From contig CP075494.1 in the NCBI GenBank assembly GCA_021613535.1, forward strand, positions 4,960,001-5,024,000: a stretch of 64,000 bases of DNA. Direction: 5' to 3'. Position numbers and translations under genes: made by a program. This document shows positions 1 through 11,633 of this stretch, in pieces (positions within the stretch are counted from its first letter, which is position 1; every line of letters starts with the position of its first letter). A model generated the notes under the pieces. That model was not told the origin of the DNA, searched no databases, and was given only the letters and a program-made list of their open reading frames with translations. The stretch comes from Adineta vaga. Lineage: Eukaryota; Rotifera.

Positions 1-923
1 GAGAGATGGAAATAATTACTTTTATTATTAATGAAATTTGTATTTCAACTGATATTAATGATGAAACATATTTTCTTAATCTTGAATCGAAATTAATCAA
101 TGAAACAACAGTTAAAGTTGAAAATCTTCATCAAAATACCTTTGATCGAATGAAACATTTAGGTCGATGTAATTTTCGTACTTCCGTAAATGATTTCAAT
201 CGAGGAGTTTTAGATCTTTTGAATAATATTCCAATTACTATTTCTATCATGGAAAATTTACTTCATTGGTTAATACCAAAAATGATTCATTTCAAAGAAT
301 TTGAAGATTCTCTCTATTCATTATGGACATGTAACAATGTATTATCATTAATGGCAGCTTGTGTTCAAAAAGAAGATTATCTCTATCGAAAACTAACAAA
401 TTCTCAAAAATTTGATAAAATTCAATTGATTAAACTGTTGGAGAAAATGATCAATCAACATCCATATTTTCCTGCACGTGGAAGTGCATTTATTTTACTT
501 GCTGCAATGGATTTATCTGATCATAGAATCATTATTAGCGCTTTAAATACATTATTTGATGAAAATCTTGTTAAAGAATATACAACCATTGGTATTCCAT
601 TGATTCATTTATCATCTAACGAATTCATCGATGATTTATTAAAATCTCTAGTAGATGAAAGTGCAATTAAAGTTTATGAAACATTGAAAATCATTACAGA
701 ATTTGCTCTTGATGAAAAAATTGATGCAAATACAAAATCAAAAATCATTCATTATTTAGCACAAGAAATTGGACAATTTAAATCGAAAAAACTTGTCAAT
801 TATTATTATACTGATATTAGAATTCCATTTACAACAACAATAGAAAATGAATTGTACACAACATGGACAAAAATACAAGGACTTTCAGGTAAAACACAGT
901 ATGCTATCACAATTGAACAATGA
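1..923 (+). CDS. 3' part of a helical-repeat (HEAT/ARM-like) protein
   Basis: The reading frame is open to the left window edge and stops at TGA 921-923, so this is the C-terminal part of a larger protein; the ATG at position 6 need not be the true start. About 305 residues are visible. They are almost entirely amphipathic helices in short pairs, for example around R-G-S-A-F-I-L-L-A-A-M-D, which suggests a HEAT/ARM-type solenoid. There is no signal peptide or membrane segment in the visible part. Its 3' end overlaps the 3' end of the GPCR on the other strand by 39 bases. I do not recognise a specific family; the solenoid assignment is inference from helix pattern only. Confidence 0.6.
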   Translation, partial: EMEIITFIINEICISTDINDETYFLNLESKLINETTVKVENLHQNTFDRMKHLGRCNFRTSVNDFNRGVLDLLNNIPITISIMENLLHWLIPKMIHFKEFEDSLYSLWTCNNVLSLMAACVQKEDYLYRKLTNSQKFDKIQLIKLLEKMINQHPYFPARGSAFILLAAMDLSDHRIIISALNTLFDENLVKEYTTIGIPLIHLSSNEFIDDLLKSLVDESAIKVYETLKIITEFALDEKIDANTKSKIIHYLAQEIGQFKSKKLVNYYYTDIRIPFTTTIENELYTTWTKIQGLSGKTQYAITIEQ

Positions 924-1797
924 TAAAAAGATTTTTTTAATATATTCTATTAAATTATGATTATAAATATAAACATCAATCATATCAACTAAAATACTTA
1001 GTTGAGCTAAAAGAGATAGGATTCGTAGAATATTGACATTCACTGTCATATAATTCAATAGAATTGATATTATATAAATCGGACACCAACCGATGACAAA
1101 AACTAGTAACATGAGAATCATATGTCGAAGTAGATGGATATCTCGACGACTGATTCTTTGTTGATTTGAGACAGGTGTTATTTCGGTATGAATTCGATTT
1201 GTTGATGAGCGAACATGAACAAAAATAATTGAATTGATAATTATACTGAGACATAACGGTAAAATAATCATTATAATGAATGTGTAATATCGCATCCATG
1301 TTGGTACAAAACAATTCTAAACATCAACAAAATTATTTGATAAAATTATGCTAAAAATAAATTACCGTGCGATCACGTATAAGTAGAACAAGTGGAAGAA
1401 TAATTCCAATCATCCACTGTGATATAAGACTTATGAATATCGAATATTTTTGTTTGAAATAAATTCCGATATTATAGCGAATGAAACAAAGACGATTGAT
1501 GGAAACAATGATAAGTGATAATGGAACTTGAAGAGTAAACATTGTTTCACCATAGAGTGTAAATACACATAATTTAATTGAATAGAAATATCGTGGATTT
1601 ATTCGTGTTATGATATAAACAAACGTCCAATAAGAACAACATAATATAGTTGATAAACCAACATTAAATGAAAACAAATGAGTACGATGATGAAAACGAT
1701 TGATTAAAAGTACTGAAATACAATAAATTAAACATAGAATAATAATTAAAATTAATACAGTAATTTGAATATAACTCAGAACTTTTCCAATCTCCAT
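885..1797 (-). CDS. Rhodopsin-like GPCR, 2 exons (about 287 aa)
   Basis: Exon 1 (1797-1366) encodes TM1-TM4 and exon 2 (1316-885) TM5-TM7. A 49-bp GT-AG intron (1365-1317) joins them in frame after R-D-R-T. The start is ATG 1797, since the codon further upstream in the frame is TTG. Seven hydrophobic segments are seen. The DRY position at the end of TM3 reads I-N-R-L, and TM6 contains the C-P motif (G-W-C-P-I-Y), as in class A receptors. The protein is short, with minimal termini and no long N-terminal ectodomain. It resembles the many divergent class A orphan GPCRs of bdelloids; the ligand cannot be predicted. It is convergent with the helical-repeat gene. Confidence 0.82.
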
Positions 1798-3329
1798 ATG
1801 CAAAAAAATGATTATGATTATAAATTAAACACAAACATCAATTTCATTCTGTTGTCATCTCTAACTTTGACAGTTGACAAAGTGATAAAGACTTTTCTAA
1901 AGAAATATTTATTAATTATACGATCTTTCAATCTAAATGATCGTTCAAGTACAGGAAAAGTTGACAAATTATTAATTTGTTGCATTTAAAAAAGAAGAAC
2001 ACTTCTAGATCATTCGTTCATATGTCAGAACGATGAACTAAAACTTTGATATCAATGTTCCTCACTGTATTCTAATATTTTATTCATAAAAATGATGAGT
2101 CAACCGTTCTCGTATCTGAATAGTCTCGAAATTTTGAACAAATAGATCGGTAACACGCATTCATTGTTTTGTATGCTGTTCTATTGCACTTGATAACAGC
2201 ATCATGAGAAAAGTTTCAGTGATTTATAATGTATCTTTATAAGGACATGGAATTCAAACTTGATAAGATCGTTACGAATGTCTTTGTCTGATGGTAGTGA
2301 ACACAATGTCAATATTCTCTTTCAATTGTTTTCTGATTATTTGGCAAGTGATATGATGAATTGAAAATCTTTTCTCGAGAATTGACAATCAATAAAATTT
2401 AGCAATTATAGTCGTGTAGATTTAAAAAAAAATATATTTTAATCTATACACAATCAGAAGAGATTGTTAATTCTTGTTTTTTAGTAATAGATTGATTATT
2501 TTCATGAGCAACAGAAAAACTATTCACAAATAGATAATTTACATTCGTCGTACCGAAAAGCAAATCTAAGTACAAACATTATGATGAGAACCTGCATAAA
2601 AAGATAATAAAGCTATTGGATGTTGTTTAGTTAGATATATTTCTGAATGAAATTCATCTACTGGCAATGAAATCTTCATAAATCTGGATTATAGTGAATT
2701 GAATAAACATCTTGAGATTGTATGTCATTGTTCTGATAGTGTAATAAACGTTCATCGACTAAGTTTCTCACATTTTTAATAATCTATAAATTATAGCTGT
2801 TGTTTGAACTTGCCGCATGGTATGAAGATCTCCATTACTTTTTGTAGCTATGTATTCGATGAATTTTCTTGTACTTTTGTTTCAAAATCGAACGTACATT
2901 AACCTAAACGATCTTTATCTAGTATGTGATGTCCTTGAAACTTACTAAATTGACTAATAAATACGTCTTGCAGAAATGAAACATTCGAAACAATATAAAC
3001 TGGACTTGTACCTATATAAATATGAGTCAATTAAAACAATACGAAGGAATCAGTCTTTCTTTCAGTTGTTACAAACAGTTCTTCAATCTGCGATGATAGA
3101 GTCAGAGAGAACGCAAGTATTCAGTGATTGCTTTTTATCCAATAATTGAAACGCTAGCACCAGATGATGTGCCGTAATATACGCCTGTTAGTGATATACT
3201 TACGCCATCTGTTAATGCTAACATACATAATCGTTCGTTTATTATCGATCTACGATAGAACAGGGAGAAAAAATGATTCTTGTTTTTTTTTCATCCTTAT
3301 TTCTAGTTCTACACGTGTAGCCGAGAAAA
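1798..3329. other. Intergenic, no gene recognised
   Basis: About 1.5 kb of AT-rich DNA with frequent stops in all frames. I see no protein similarity, tRNA-like element or repeat array. It separates the start of the GPCR from the GNAT gene and may hold both promoters. Confidence 0.6.
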
Positions 3330-4043
3330 ATGGCTAATTCATCAGTTTGCTTATCAACATTATTTGAAAATAATATAAAACATGGTTTAGTTTTCCAAGA
3401 AAGAGTAAATGAACATTTAATGGGATATATCATTGATATAAATCATGTAGAAATTGATAGAATTTGCGAATTAGTTATTCAATGTCAATCAAATTTATTA
3501 TTAGAAAACTTACGTAAACAATCCAATGATTATAAGGAATTTAATCAAGGTTTTCTCATTCATCATTGGTCATTAGAAAAACTCAAAGATATTCTATCAT
3601 CTTTAAAATCATTATTAATTTGTATTATTGATACGAATAAAAATAATTTAGCTGGTTATTTATTATTAACATCGTCGACATATTTTCATGAAGATACAAA
3701 TTCTCAATATGGAGATCTTATTTTGGATAATAATTTAATAACAAATCAACAATGGATACAATTTATTTCATCTCCGGATATTCATTATATAAAACAAATA
3801 GGTGTTGATAAAGATTATCATCGCCAAGGTATAGCTACATATTTAGTTAAACTTTCAAAAACTCAAAGTAATCAAGGATTATGTACGCTCGTTATGTTAT
3901 CACCGTTTTCGAATATGGCATCAGAAAATTGTTTTCGAAAAAGCCAATTTCAATCTATTGCCATTTGGAATCAGAGAATTTCAGAAGGATTTGGCCCATT
4001 TAAAGCAACACTTTTTATTTGGCCTTCATTCGATTCATATTGA
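3330..4043 (+). CDS. GNAT-family N-acetyltransferase, 237 aa
   Basis: Single-exon gene of 237 residues. The acetyl-CoA binding motif A of GNAT enzymes is visible near residue 155-175 as I-G-V-D-K-D-Y-H-R-Q-G-I-A-T-Y-L, matching the Q/R-x-x-G-x-G/A loop followed by a helix. It is preceded by beta-strand-rich sequence (L-A-G-Y-L-L-L) typical of the GNAT core. No signal peptide or TM is present, so it is probably cytosolic. The acceptor (protein, amine or small molecule) cannot be told. A degraded copy of its middle part lies at about 30523-30670, showing that this gene family has duplicated in the region. Confidence 0.82.
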   Translation: MANSSVCLSTLFENNIKHGLVFQERVNEHLMGYIIDINHVEIDRICELVIQCQSNLLLENLRKQSNDYKEFNQGFLIHHWSLEKLKDILSSLKSLLICIIDTNKNNLAGYLLLTSSTYFHEDTNSQYGDLILDNNLITNQQWIQFISSPDIHYIKQIGVDKDYHRQGIATYLVKLSKTQSNQGLCTLVMLSPFSNMASENCFRKSQFQSIAIWNQRISEGFGPFKATLFIWPSFDSY

Positions 4044-4530
4044 CATAATCTATTCCTTTATTCTGACGTATACTAAAAAAAGCTTCATTGGTAAATTTGT
4101 TACGAAAGTAACATGTATTCCAAACTATAAATTCCAAATATATTGTTAGTCACATATACTTCAGAAGAAAATGTAGAGAATGGCTGTTTGAATGAAATAA
4201 TTATCTGCGTGTCTATAATCATAAAACGTTACAAGATCAAAAACAGCTAAAGGCATGCAGCATATTGAAGTGCACACATCTTAAATTACAAGAAAAAAAC
4301 ATGCGACTGATATATTTTTTTGTGCTATAATACTTTTTCGTTCTGTATAAATTGAAGAAAAAATATGTAGATTATGAGAGTGAGTCGCACACACACACAA
4401 AAATATACAGAAATTCGGAAAGTGTAATTTCGTATTTAGATTATAGCACGTCGATATTGCTTTCAATCAACTAAAATCTAGTATAAGTTATCATTTCAAT
4501 AAATTACTATACTGTTGCTAATTCTGAATC
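4044..4530. other. Intergenic, no gene recognised
   Basis: About 490 bases with a short CA-type run near 4388-4400. Nothing coding is supported. It is the 3' flank of the GNAT gene and the 5' flank of the GH84-type gene. Confidence 0.6.
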
Positions 4531-5616
4531 ATGGCACATGATATACGAAAAGTGTTCATTTTCTTTCTGACATTTATTATTTCTAGTATGTCAATCCCAT
4601 CGACAACACCTATCAATGGTCTAATTGAAGGATTTTATTGGTCTGTTTCGAATGCAGTAAATGGCGAATATGATCTTTTTACGAAAAAACAACGTGATCA
4701 ATTAATTTCTTTAATGGATACAAATATTAACTATTATTTTCATTGTCCTCAAGATCGTGAAGATGATCCATTTACAATGAAATTATGGAATACACAGACA
4801 GTTATCGATTGGTCTGATACAATTTCTAAAGCATCGAATATTTCTATTGTTATCGGTCTACGACCACGTTGGATTGAAACTGTTCAAACTTCACTAAAAT
4901 CAATTAAAACAAAATTAACACAGTTAGCATCAATTGGAATTCGTTATTACATATTGTGTTGGGATGATGTATCAGGTGCTGGAACAACTGCACAAATGAT
5001 ATTACAAAGAGATCTTATTCATGCTCTTGTGTATGAAGTAACAAATATAGAATTAATAGGTCTTATACCTGCTTACTATGCTCGATCTCAGATATCTGAT
5101 GATAATAGTACTACTTGGGCCAATCAACTTTCCATTTTAAATCAAATACCTCGTCATATTAGATTTTTTGCGACTGGGGTAGCAGTTGTACCATCATCTA
5201 TTCAAATACATGAGATTCCAGCATTGACAAATCGTCAATTCATATTTTTTGATAATTGGATTGCAGTTGATTCAAATTCTAAAGTAACAATGACTTGGCC
5301 ACCCAATCGTCATCCAGATATTTACAATGCAAGTGAATTCATTTCGGGATCCGTTTTAAATTTAGCATTTCCACCTGAAAGAATAATTCATCAGATATAT
5401 GCTTTAAAACAACGCATTATGAATACAGATTCAACTATGAATTCACATTTAGCAGCTGAATATTGGGCAAAATATCTTGTAAACAATAACTTTTATGATT
5501 GGAATTCTTTGAAACAAGTACAAGACACTTTAAAGTCACTGTTTGATCATGGCTATGAAACTAATTCAGACATTATTCGACATTATCCAATACTTCACAA
5601 AATTCTTACAAACTAG
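4531..5616 (+). CDS. Secreted GH84-type beta-N-acetylhexosaminidase
   Basis: Single-exon gene of 361 residues. An N-terminal signal peptide is apparent (hydrophobic F-I-F-F-L-T-F-I-I-S-S followed by a small-residue site). The mature part starts with N-G-L-I-E-G-F-Y-W, the hallmark opening strand of GH84 (bacterial hyaluronidase / O-GlcNAcase) barrels. It continues with an N-Y-Y-F-H-C-P-Q-D segment matching the conserved Y-x-Y-A-P-K-D strand. The catalytic Asp pair of this family appears as C-W-D-D-V near residue 150. Length corresponds to the catalytic barrel alone, without the extra C-terminal domains of nuclear O-GlcNAcase. With a signal peptide it would act on secreted or ingested N-acetylglucosaminyl substrates. 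Exact substrate is inference. Confidence 0.85.
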   Translation: MAHDIRKVFIFFLTFIISSMSIPSTTPINGLIEGFYWSVSNAVNGEYDLFTKKQRDQLISLMDTNINYYFHCPQDREDDPFTMKLWNTQTVIDWSDTISKASNISIVIGLRPRWIETVQTSLKSIKTKLTQLASIGIRYYILCWDDVSGAGTTAQMILQRDLIHALVYEVTNIELIGLIPAYYARSQISDDNSTTWANQLSILNQIPRHIRFFATGVAVVPSSIQIHEIPALTNRQFIFFDNWIAVDSNSKVTMTWPPNRHPDIYNASEFISGSVLNLAFPPERIIHQIYALKQRIMNTDSTMNSHLAAEYWAKYLVNNNFYDWNSLKQVQDTLKSLFDHGYETNSDIIRHYPILHKILTN

Positions 5617-5815
5617 ACTAATATGACTTTGAAGAAAGAATGAAACATCAGAGACTTTTGTAAATGAGTTTTCTATCATTCTGAAAACAGAAACTATTTC
5701 TGGTTGATTAGTTTAACGTTTATCTTCACTCTTTCTCACATCGGCACCTATATTTATATGAGAGAGAAAGAAAAATAATTTCAATATCATTACATCATTC
5801 TCTGTAACTGTCTAT

Positions 5816-7061
5816 TTATTCGCCACCAGTGATAAGAACCTTGCCTGAATTGAGCAAGGTTGCAGTATGATAAGTACGTGGTCTTAACAAGCGTGCACTT
5901 GGATTCCATTTACCTGTTGATGGATCGTATATTTCAGAGGTAGCTACAGTACCATGATATCCATATCCACCAATGGCAAGAACTTTCCCTGACTTCAGCA
6001 AGGTTGCAGTATGTTCAGAACGTTCTTCCGTCATACTAGTAGCATCGTTCCATTTGCCAGTTGACGGATCGTAAATTTCACAATCAGCTAAATAACTGTT
6101 ACCATCTCCATCACCACCAGTGACAAGAACTTTGCCAGAAACGAGCACAGTTGCAGTATGAGCAGCACGTCCGTTTGTCATACTTGCAATAATATCCCAT
6201 TGGTCTATTGATGGATCATACAGATCGCAATTAGTCTTGTACTCTTCTGCTCGATAGCCACCGGTGACAAGAACTTGGTTCGACTTGAGTAAGACTGTAA
6301 TAGGATAAAAGCGTACTGTCGATTTCATGGTAGCGGCAGACGTCCATTGGCCAGTTGTTGGATCGTATATTTCAGAAGTGGCTCCATTACCAGAAACAAA
6401 TACTTTGCCCGATTTCAATAGAATTGCACTATGTTCAAAACGTTCTACTGTCATGTGTCCTGCATCACTCCATTTGTTTGTTAACGGATCATAGATTTCC
6501 GAACTATTCACAGGAAGATCTGTCTCAGTAGTGATGCCACCTGTGACAAGCACTTGACCCGAATTAAGTAAGGTAGCAGTATGATACCTTCGTGTTATCG
6601 ACATGTTTGCAACAGGCTGCCATTGATCAGTTGATGGATCATATATTTCACATTCAGCTAAATAACCTGTAGGTCCTTGACCACCAACGACGAGAACTTT
6701 GCCAGATTTGAGCAGAGTTGCAGTATGAAGTTCACGTGATATTACCATGTTTCCAGCAGAGTCCCATCGATCTTCTATTGGATCATATATCTCAGTACTA
6801 GCTAGATAAGTGATGTCTTTGTAACTACCAGTGATTTTACGCGACTTGAACAGTTTGCCTTAGAGGAAAAAAAATCATAAGTAAAAGTTAGTATTTTAAT
6901 ATTAGTAATATAAAGATAATTTCGATTTTATGTTGTTTTAAGTTAAGTTCAAAAAAAAGTTTACGTTTCTTGCTCTTAACGTAAGCTTCTAAAAACCTTA
7001 AATGTAAAGAAAACGCTCTAGAAAATCGGTAAACATACTTGATTCAGCTGTGTTTGTAACT
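5816..7061 (-). CDS. Kelch-repeat (galactose-oxidase-like propeller) protein, 5' end unresolved
   Basis: The main exon (about 6858-5816, stop TAA 5816-5818) encodes successive kelch repeats of the pattern H-T-A-T-L-L-x-S-G-K-V-L-V-x-G-G followed by E-I-Y-D-P-S-T-x-x-W. About six full repeats make a beta-propeller. The internal ATG at 6748 is not the true start: coding similarity continues upstream to a splice acceptor at 6860-6859. A 23-nt micro-exon (7061-7039, flanked by TTTCAG and GTATGT) joins in frame. Exons further 5' were not identified, so any signal peptide or membrane anchor is unknown. Kelch proteins of this style are numerous in bdelloids. The function is probably protein- or sugar-binding; no oxidase catalytic site was seen. 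Confidence 0.8.
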
Positions 7062-7063
7062 CT

Positions 7064-7893
7064 GAAATGAAATGAAAAATACATGTAATTAGCGAAATCT
7101 CATACATGAAGAAGTTCAATTCTTTTACAGTATCTCTCTCTTTCTAACTTTGATTATTTTTTAAACTTCAATTACTTATCTGTCCTTCTTCTATTTTAAT
7201 TAACTGCGATTAACTGCAGATTCACGTATTTTTATCTTCTAGAATCAAAACAAAGATAGATTTTGTACAATGCTAAACTCTGTTTGAAACTACTTCTAAT
7301 AATCTCTTATCTGAAGTAAACTTGTTTATTATCGTATTACATCTGTGAGAGAAAAGAAAAACCAATATAATTATGTCGAAGAATAGATACTCACATCCAT
7401 ATAAACAAGAGAAATTTAACAAAATAATTGACGAACATAATTCCAAATCACCACTCTTTTCTTTCGAAAAATAAGTACTGAAAAAATGTATTCACTATAT
7501 CGTAGTACAAAATCAAAATAAAAGAGAAATATATAAATATTTAACGCTTTTTAAAGATGACATATGCAATAAATATAGATCAGATTTAAATTTTCTCATA
7601 TTGGTGACAATGATTTTTTCATGATAAAAAAATTGTATTGTCCTCAAAATACATAAGAATAGATTAAGACATTGATTTCAAGGACAATAACAGATAGGAA
7701 TAGATACTTTAGCAGAATTGTAGAGATTCTTTGCTTTATTTTTGATTTTATTCGTCTAAAAAACGCCATATAATTTCCTTCACTACACTTCAAATAGAGA
7801 GTACATCATAACAGTTGGGTGTGAGTATGAATGAAGGTATATTTGAATAACATACAAATTCAACTGATTGGCACTCACACTCTCCAAATGGTT
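7064..7893. other. Non-coding or unresolved 5' exons of the kelch gene
   Basis: About 830 AT-rich bases. The missing 5' exons of the kelch gene probably lie here, but I cannot fix them. Nothing else is seen. Confidence 0.5.
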
Positions 7894-10575
7894 TTACACA
7901 CGGTTATATTGTCCAATAAAAGGTAGATGATGAGCGTATGCAGGATTATGAATAATCGCTCGATCTCTTTTTCGTTTTCTAATTCTTAACATACGTCTAC
8001 ATGATAGAAGTTGCCATATAATAGCCCGTCTCATACATAAAAACACTAATAATGACAAGAGACTGATTCCTCCGAAGATAATAAATATACCAGTTAAAGA
8101 TTCATATGAGAAATTCGAAGTTGTCTCCATTGGCATATCTGTGCAATGATTTGGTTGAAACCATTTACTCTTTAAATCATTAAATACTCCAGATTCACGT
8201 AAAGCTAATATGGACACATCTAAAATTTGTTCAAATAACCATTTCTTTTGATAAATTATTCCAAATGCACTATGATCAAAACTTGCACCGACCATAGTCA
8301 AATCGCAATGAACACTATTTGTTTCATATTCAGCGACACCTGAATCCATTATAGAAGCATCAATTGCTCCACTTGATAATTTTTCAAATATATCTTGTTT
8401 GGATTTTAATACATAATAAGTTCGACTACCATCAGTAATTTCTCGAAGAAAATAATCTTCAATCGATGAACCAACAACAATACCAACTCGATTAGGAGTT
8501 ATTTTTCCATTTTTAATATCATCGATTCCTGATATGAAATATTGTGATTGTGCAACAGTTAAATTTGCTGTTAAATTAGCTTGATATGCTGAAATTAAAA
8601 CTATACTTACAAGATATATACCAATCGTTAAACATCGTCCAGCGGCTGTTTTTGCATGAAAATCGACACCATACCCAACAAACGTACCAATGGAAAACCA
8701 AATACTCATTCCTATACGAGAAATACATGATTTACGTCGTAATCCAGCACGTACAAATTCTTCATAGAAAAGAAGTAAAATGGCAGACCATGCCATACAA
8801 CCTAGAATAATTATCCATAGAATAAGTGGAAATGTCTTGAAAAAACCAAAAAGATGAACACTTTGCACGGGTTTCTTTCTGACAAGAACGCGTAATGAAT
8901 TATCATAGATAGAATCAGAAAATGCAACTTTTTCTCTTCGTGCTGCGAGAATTGTTATATCACCTATTATCATATCAAAAGTATTATTTGTTACGAAATC
9001 TGGCAAATCGTTGTATGTTGTATTTTTTGGTAATACTATTATATTTGCAATAAATCCCATTTTTTCTCGCAAACGATCAATAAGATCGGGAATATATCCA
9101 GCTAATTTCATTGTAGAATTGCCATATGCATCTGTTATTTCTTTAACTATAGTGAACGGATCAGTTTCTATAACAGCAATACGTAATGTAACACCACGAA
9201 TTGCTGCATATCCTGATGGAATAGTTAATGATTCTCCCGGCCAAATGATTGTATTTGTTTGACCATTTGACGTCCAATCGGCTGAACCTGATGAGACTAA
9301 AACCGGAACATAATTTAAATTATTTGAAAAGCGTTGAGCATTTTTCACCACATAATAATTTCCATTGAGTCGATCGGTTGTATTCGAATTAAATTCAATC
9401 TGACCAGAAACACCGAGAAATGTATTTGTATTAATGATATCATATAATGATCGAATATTTAAAGCACGTCGATCAAAACAAAATGATGTGTTCGTTAACG
9501 AAATACATGATGAGTTAGTTTTTGTTGAACATAATTGTGCATATGATTGAATTAATGCCCACGTTGCATCAAATGTAAATAATGCATAATAATCGATATT
9601 TTTTACACCAGGAAATGATTCAGGTTCATATTTTTGCCATATACTTAAAGCATCATGCAATAATTTTTGATTTATTAATGCATTTGCAATATTTGCGACG
9701 ACAGGACTAATTTTTAACATTCCTATTAATTTATTATACCATTTTCTATCAAATGCTGTCAACAAAACATCTGAACCTAAAATCCAGGTAAATTGTGGTC
9801 CAACTACATCCAATTCAAGCGCATTTTGTAAGATTAATGCTGCAGAACTTTCATCTGCCCATACGATTACAATTCGTGTTAAACTACGAGTTAAAATACT
9901 TTTTAAATCACCTCGAATCATCTTTGTATTCATATCGAAAACTAACATTTCTGTAACAGTTAAATTATTTTGATTAAATGCTTCACTAATTGCTTTCGCA
10001 CCACCATTTCCAAATGCATCATCTTGATAAATAATAATACATGTTGCCCAATTAAATTTAACGAAAAGTTTTGCCATAGCCAATCCGGCAACATCATCAG
10101 AAGGAACTGTACGATAAAAGGTTGGATATGTTTTTCGATCGGATAATTGAGGATCAGTGGCAGCATAGGATATAATTGGAATATCAATATTAGCAGCGAA
10201 AGATGCAAGTACATGAGCTTCTCGAGAAATACTTGGTCCAATAATACCAATAATATTCGAAGTCGAGATTACTTCGCATGTACTACGAAGAGCATTTATT
10301 GCATTACCTGTTGTTAAAGCTAATTGCCAATCAAGATATTCTCCTCCAATAGTTATATTATATTGTTGAGAGAGTAAGATTGCTGAGATAAACATTGCAC
10401 GAGTTTGATAAAACCATGATTTCATCTCAGTTATATTCATTTCATCTCGTATAACACCTAATAATTGAATTGTAGATCCATTTGACGAAGGCCAAATACC
10501 TCTAACATTTCCTATATGTTGGTGAACAACGATGAAGTAAAAACAGAACCATCGAAAACTGCACAAGAACATCAT
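7894..10575 (-). CDS. GluR1-like: Ionotropic glutamate receptor with K+-channel-like pore signature (AvGluR1-like)
   Basis: Intronless, 893 residues. Order: signal peptide; amino-terminal LIVBP/ANF-receptor-like domain (about 40-400); S1 of the ligand domain from about 463 (L-R-I-A-V-I-E-T-D-P-F); M1, pore loop and M3; S2; M4 at about 825-850; short basic tail. The S1 arginine that binds the alpha-carboxylate of amino acids is present (T-I-L-A-A-R-R-E). M3 has a derived SYTANLAAF motif, A-Y-Q-A-N-L-T-A-N-L. The pore reads S-I-G-T-F-V-G-Y-G at about 628-636, the K+ selectivity filter rather than the Q/R-type loop of animal AMPA/NMDA receptors. Such a filter was reported in Adineta vaga AvGluR1, a K+-selective amino-acid-gated channel. 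Plasma-membrane location and K+ permeation are inferred by that homology. Confidence 0.95.
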   Translation of the reverse strand: MMFLCSFRWFCFYFIVVHQHIGNVRGIWPSSNGSTIQLLGVIRDEMNITEMKSWFYQTRAMFISAILLSQQYNITIGGEYLDWQLALTTGNAINALRSTCEVISTSNIIGIIGPSISREAHVLASFAANIDIPIISYAATDPQLSDRKTYPTFYRTVPSDDVAGLAMAKLFVKFNWATCIIIYQDDAFGNGGAKAISEAFNQNNLTVTEMLVFDMNTKMIRGDLKSILTRSLTRIVIVWADESSAALILQNALELDVVGPQFTWILGSDVLLTAFDRKWYNKLIGMLKISPVVANIANALINQKLLHDALSIWQKYEPESFPGVKNIDYYALFTFDATWALIQSYAQLCSTKTNSSCISLTNTSFCFDRRALNIRSLYDIINTNTFLGVSGQIEFNSNTTDRLNGNYYVVKNAQRFSNNLNYVPVLVSSGSADWTSNGQTNTIIWPGESLTIPSGYAAIRGVTLRIAVIETDPFTIVKEITDAYGNSTMKLAGYIPDLIDRLREKMGFIANIIVLPKNTTYNDLPDFVTNNTFDMIIGDITILAARREKVAFSDSIYDNSLRVLVRKKPVQSVHLFGFFKTFPLILWIIILGCMAWSAILLLFYEEFVRAGLRRKSCISRIGMSIWFSIGTFVGYGVDFHAKTAAGRCLTIGIYLVSIVLISAYQANLTANLTVAQSQYFISGIDDIKNGKITPNRVGIVVGSSIEDYFLREITDGSRTYYVLKSKQDIFEKLSSGAIDASIMDSGVAEYETNSVHCDLTMVGASFDHSAFGIIYQKKWLFEQILDVSILALRESGVFNDLKSKWFQPNHCTDMPMETTSNFSYESLTGIFIIFGGISLLSLLVFLCMRRAIIWQLLSCRRMLRIRKRKRDRAIIHNPAYAHHLPFIGQYNRV

Positions 10576-11633
10576 TGATATCTAAAGCAAAATGATCATA
10601 TGTTGAGGAGTTGTTAAAAATTTTGTTCTTTATTAAATATTGATCATTGAATACAATATATTTTCTCTCTACTAAATGCGCAAGAAACACTAAAGTAAAA
10701 AAATGTGTAACTTGATTGTAAATATGTAATATTTTTTATAAACCTGCGTATGGAGAAAGGTAAGCTTACTTCCTTTTTCGTTTTATATACAGAAAGAAAA
10801 AGTTTTGTATAGATTTTCTATTCGCCGTGGGTTTTTTATAACTATATCATTTAGTTGTTTTTCTCTTTCATTTAACCCGAAAGAACAGATCAATAATCAA
10901 GGATTTACTATTGAAAATATTGAATTTTTCCGAAGAAAATAATCGATTGAGAGTGTGGGCATAACCAAGAATGTCTGTTATTCCTTTACATCGACATCTA
11001 AATCCTCTTTGCCAACCACTTCCATTCAAATTCTTAGTTTCTTAGCATTCAATTATGTTGTAAATAATTAGTTTTTTCCTTTTATCATTCAAATAATTTA
11101 CAATTTCTCACTGCGTATTCTTATTTGCTTCACTACACATGTGTAACCTACATTTCTGTTACTCCTTATGTTAAAATGACCATGTAAATAAAAGTATTTA
11201 TAAATTTGATGCATAATTAAAAATTGTTGGAAAATGCATTTCTTTTCGTCTCCATTTATGCTTGTATTATGGCAAATATCTATGTAATTATTTCAGAATA
11301 TATATTAGTTAGATAAATATTTTCTATGAACAAGTATCATTAACAAGATCTTAACTAAATGTGTTTCACTACCAAGTTTTAAAACAATCATTTTCCATTC
11401 ATACTAACTCTGAAGATAGGTGTGTTCCATTATGAAATAAGCAGATGAAATCGATATCAAGTTAGAAATAATGCGTACTAAGTCTATAACGGAAAGGTTA
11501 TCTTTCTTCAGCGAATCACTGTTTTTTTTTATCAAATCTGATATTTTCTTTGTGCTCAAAGCTTAAATGAATCTTTACTTTAAAGATCTGGAAACACAAA
11601 TACATTCATCGACTCATCTTTTTTATCTGCACC
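10576..11633. other. Intergenic, no gene recognised
   Basis: About 1.06 kb between the divergently transcribed glutamate receptor and the triplicated membrane-protein gene. It probably holds both promoters. No open frame of note, RNA gene or repeat is seen. Confidence 0.6.

Noticed and set aside
1765-1989. Short plus-strand frame upstream of the GPCR
   Set aside because: Overlaps the GPCR start and shows no domain or codon bias.
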